DNA of 8,373 nt from an uncultured Bacteroidales bacterium (lineage in GTDB: Bacteria > Bacteroidota > Bacteroidia > Bacteroidales > UBA932). The notes beneath the pieces were generated by a model. It had not been told where the DNA came from, made no database searches, and saw only the letters and a program-made list of their open reading frames with translations. Positions 7,746 to 8,373 of the stretch are shown piece after piece. Numbering within the stretch: position 1 is the stretch's first letter; each line of letters opens with the position of its first letter. The position numbers and the translations under genes are program-made. The stretch covers positions 1 through 8,373 of the forward strand of contig CAMJHJ010000103.1 in assembly GCA_946405485.1 (NCBI GenBank), written 5' to 3'.

Positions 7746-7785
7746 ACGTGATATTAGTTAGATGTTGATTATGGGTTATCTTTGG

Positions 7786-8373
7786 TCAGGCCTTACACTT
7801 ATACAAGTCAAAGTCCAGGGCCTTCAGGTCTTCCAGGAAGCAGGCATACCGGTCCTCGGGGAGCGTGGTCAGCGGATGCCGGCAAGGACCGAGGTCCAGA
7901 CCGGCAGCCTTCATGAATGCCTTTCCGGCACCGTTCCCATATTTCCCAAGAAGGGTGATCAGGCGGTTGGTCTTATACTGGAATTCCGCCGCACGGGCGA
8001 TATCCCCCTTCCGGAAAGCCTCCATCAGGGAGAGGTAGACCGGAGCGCTGTAGCCATAGGTGCTTCCGACGAAACCTTCCCCACCCAAGGCAAGGACGGA
8101 GAGCATCATTTCGTCGCGGCCGAAAAGGATGTCGTATTTGCGGTTCCCGTACTCCAGGCAGAGCTGGTAATCCATCAGGTCTTCAAACGTGTATTTGACG
8201 CCTGCGAAATTGGGAATCAAGCCGTCGACTTCCTTCAACAATTCAATGATGGGAAAGCAGACATGGGTCAGGACGGGGATGTGATAATAGAAGAAGGGCA
8301 GGCCGGGGGCGGCTGCCGCCACTTCAGCGAGCGTCAGGGCCAGCTCGTGGACGTTGGCCGCCTTCTGGTAATA
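7786..8373 (-). CDS. nanA: N-acetylneuraminate lyase-like class I aldolase, C-terminal fragment
   Basis: This is the last 195 codons of a DHDPS/NanA-superfamily aldolase; about 110 N-terminal residues lie beyond the right edge. N-acetylneuraminate lyase splits sialic acid into N-acetylmannosamine and pyruvate in the cytoplasm. Seen: FFYYHIP with the catalytic Tyr (visible residue 30), GVKYT with the Schiff-base Lys (60), LFGRDEMML (83-91), and GGEGFVGSTYGY (97-108), which shapes the pyruvate pocket. The Tyr-Lys spacing of 30 residues, the YYHIP motif and the GSTY motif match the animal-type NPL subgroup better than E. coli NanA. The N-terminal pyruvate-binding Ser/Thr motif is outside the window, so activity cannot be fully judged. 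GTG at 8320-8322 is not the start, because the frame stays open to the edge. It precedes susC by 40 bases on the same strand. Related sugar-acid aldolases share this fold, so the substrate is likely but not certain. Confidence 0.88.
   Translation of the reverse strand, partial: YYQKAANVHELALTLAEVAAAAPGLPFFYYHIPVLTHVCFPIIELLKEVDGLIPNFAGVKYTFEDLMDYQLCLEYGNRKYDILFGRDEMMLSVLALGGEGFVGSTYGYSAPVYLSLMEAFRKGDIARAAEFQYKTNRLITLLGKYGNGAGKAFMKAAGLDLGPCRHPLTTLPEDRYACFLEDLKALDFDLYKCKA

Noticed and set aside
7746..7785. Promoter for susC in the 40-base gap after the lyase
   Set aside because: No TAnnTTTG-like element is present on the - strand in the gap; read-through from upstream of the lyase is the simpler reading.
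1..8373. tRNA, rRNA, CRISPR array, insertion sequence or prophage signs
   Set aside because: Coding density is nearly complete, gaps are at most 55 bases, and I saw no repeat array, transposase motif or terminal inverted repeats.

Overview
The window looks like a GC-rich chromosome segment of a Bacteroidota member, most likely a gut or rumen Bacteroidales. The main support is an adjacent SusC/SusD pair, typical of that phylum's glycan-uptake loci. Other support is a TAnnTTTG-type promoter motif, A-rich leaders without clear Shine-Dalgarno sites, and a FabG and M24 peptidase of the usual Bacteroidales type. Genus cannot be assigned by eye.

The left part (1-1871, + strand) is a compact housekeeping run. 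It holds the C-terminal end of a prolidase/aminopeptidase-P family metallopeptidase, then a complete FabG-type 3-oxoacyl-ACP reductase starting one base after the peptidase stop, then a ComF-family phosphoribosyltransferase 19 bases further on. The tight spacing suggests one transcript.

The right part (1868-8373, - strand) is transcribed toward the first run. In transcription order it holds the C-terminal two-thirds of an N-acetylneuraminate lyase-like aldolase (running off the right edge), a SusC-type TonB-dependent transporter, a SusD-type surface lipoprotein, and a predicted secreted lipoprotein of the endonuclease/exonuclease/phosphatase (EEP) fold. Gaps are 40, 12 and 55 bases. The simplest reading is a small nutrient-uptake locus: SusD captures a ligand at the surface, SusC imports it across the outer membrane, and the cytoplasmic lyase cleaves a sialic-acid-like sugar. 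The specificity is inferred from the lyase neighbour only. The role of the EEP lipoprotein is unknown.

The two runs converge with overlapping stop codons (shared TTAG at 1868-1871), leaving no intergenic space. The best terminator-like structure for the leftward transcript, a perfect 10-bp stem followed by TTTT on the - strand, lies inside the comF coding sequence. I saw no RNA genes, insertion sequences, CRISPR arrays or long repeats, and there is no gene-free stretch over 300 bases. Nothing here is clearly a new system. The most interesting points are the lyase-SusCD-EEP combination and the convergent-gene architecture.
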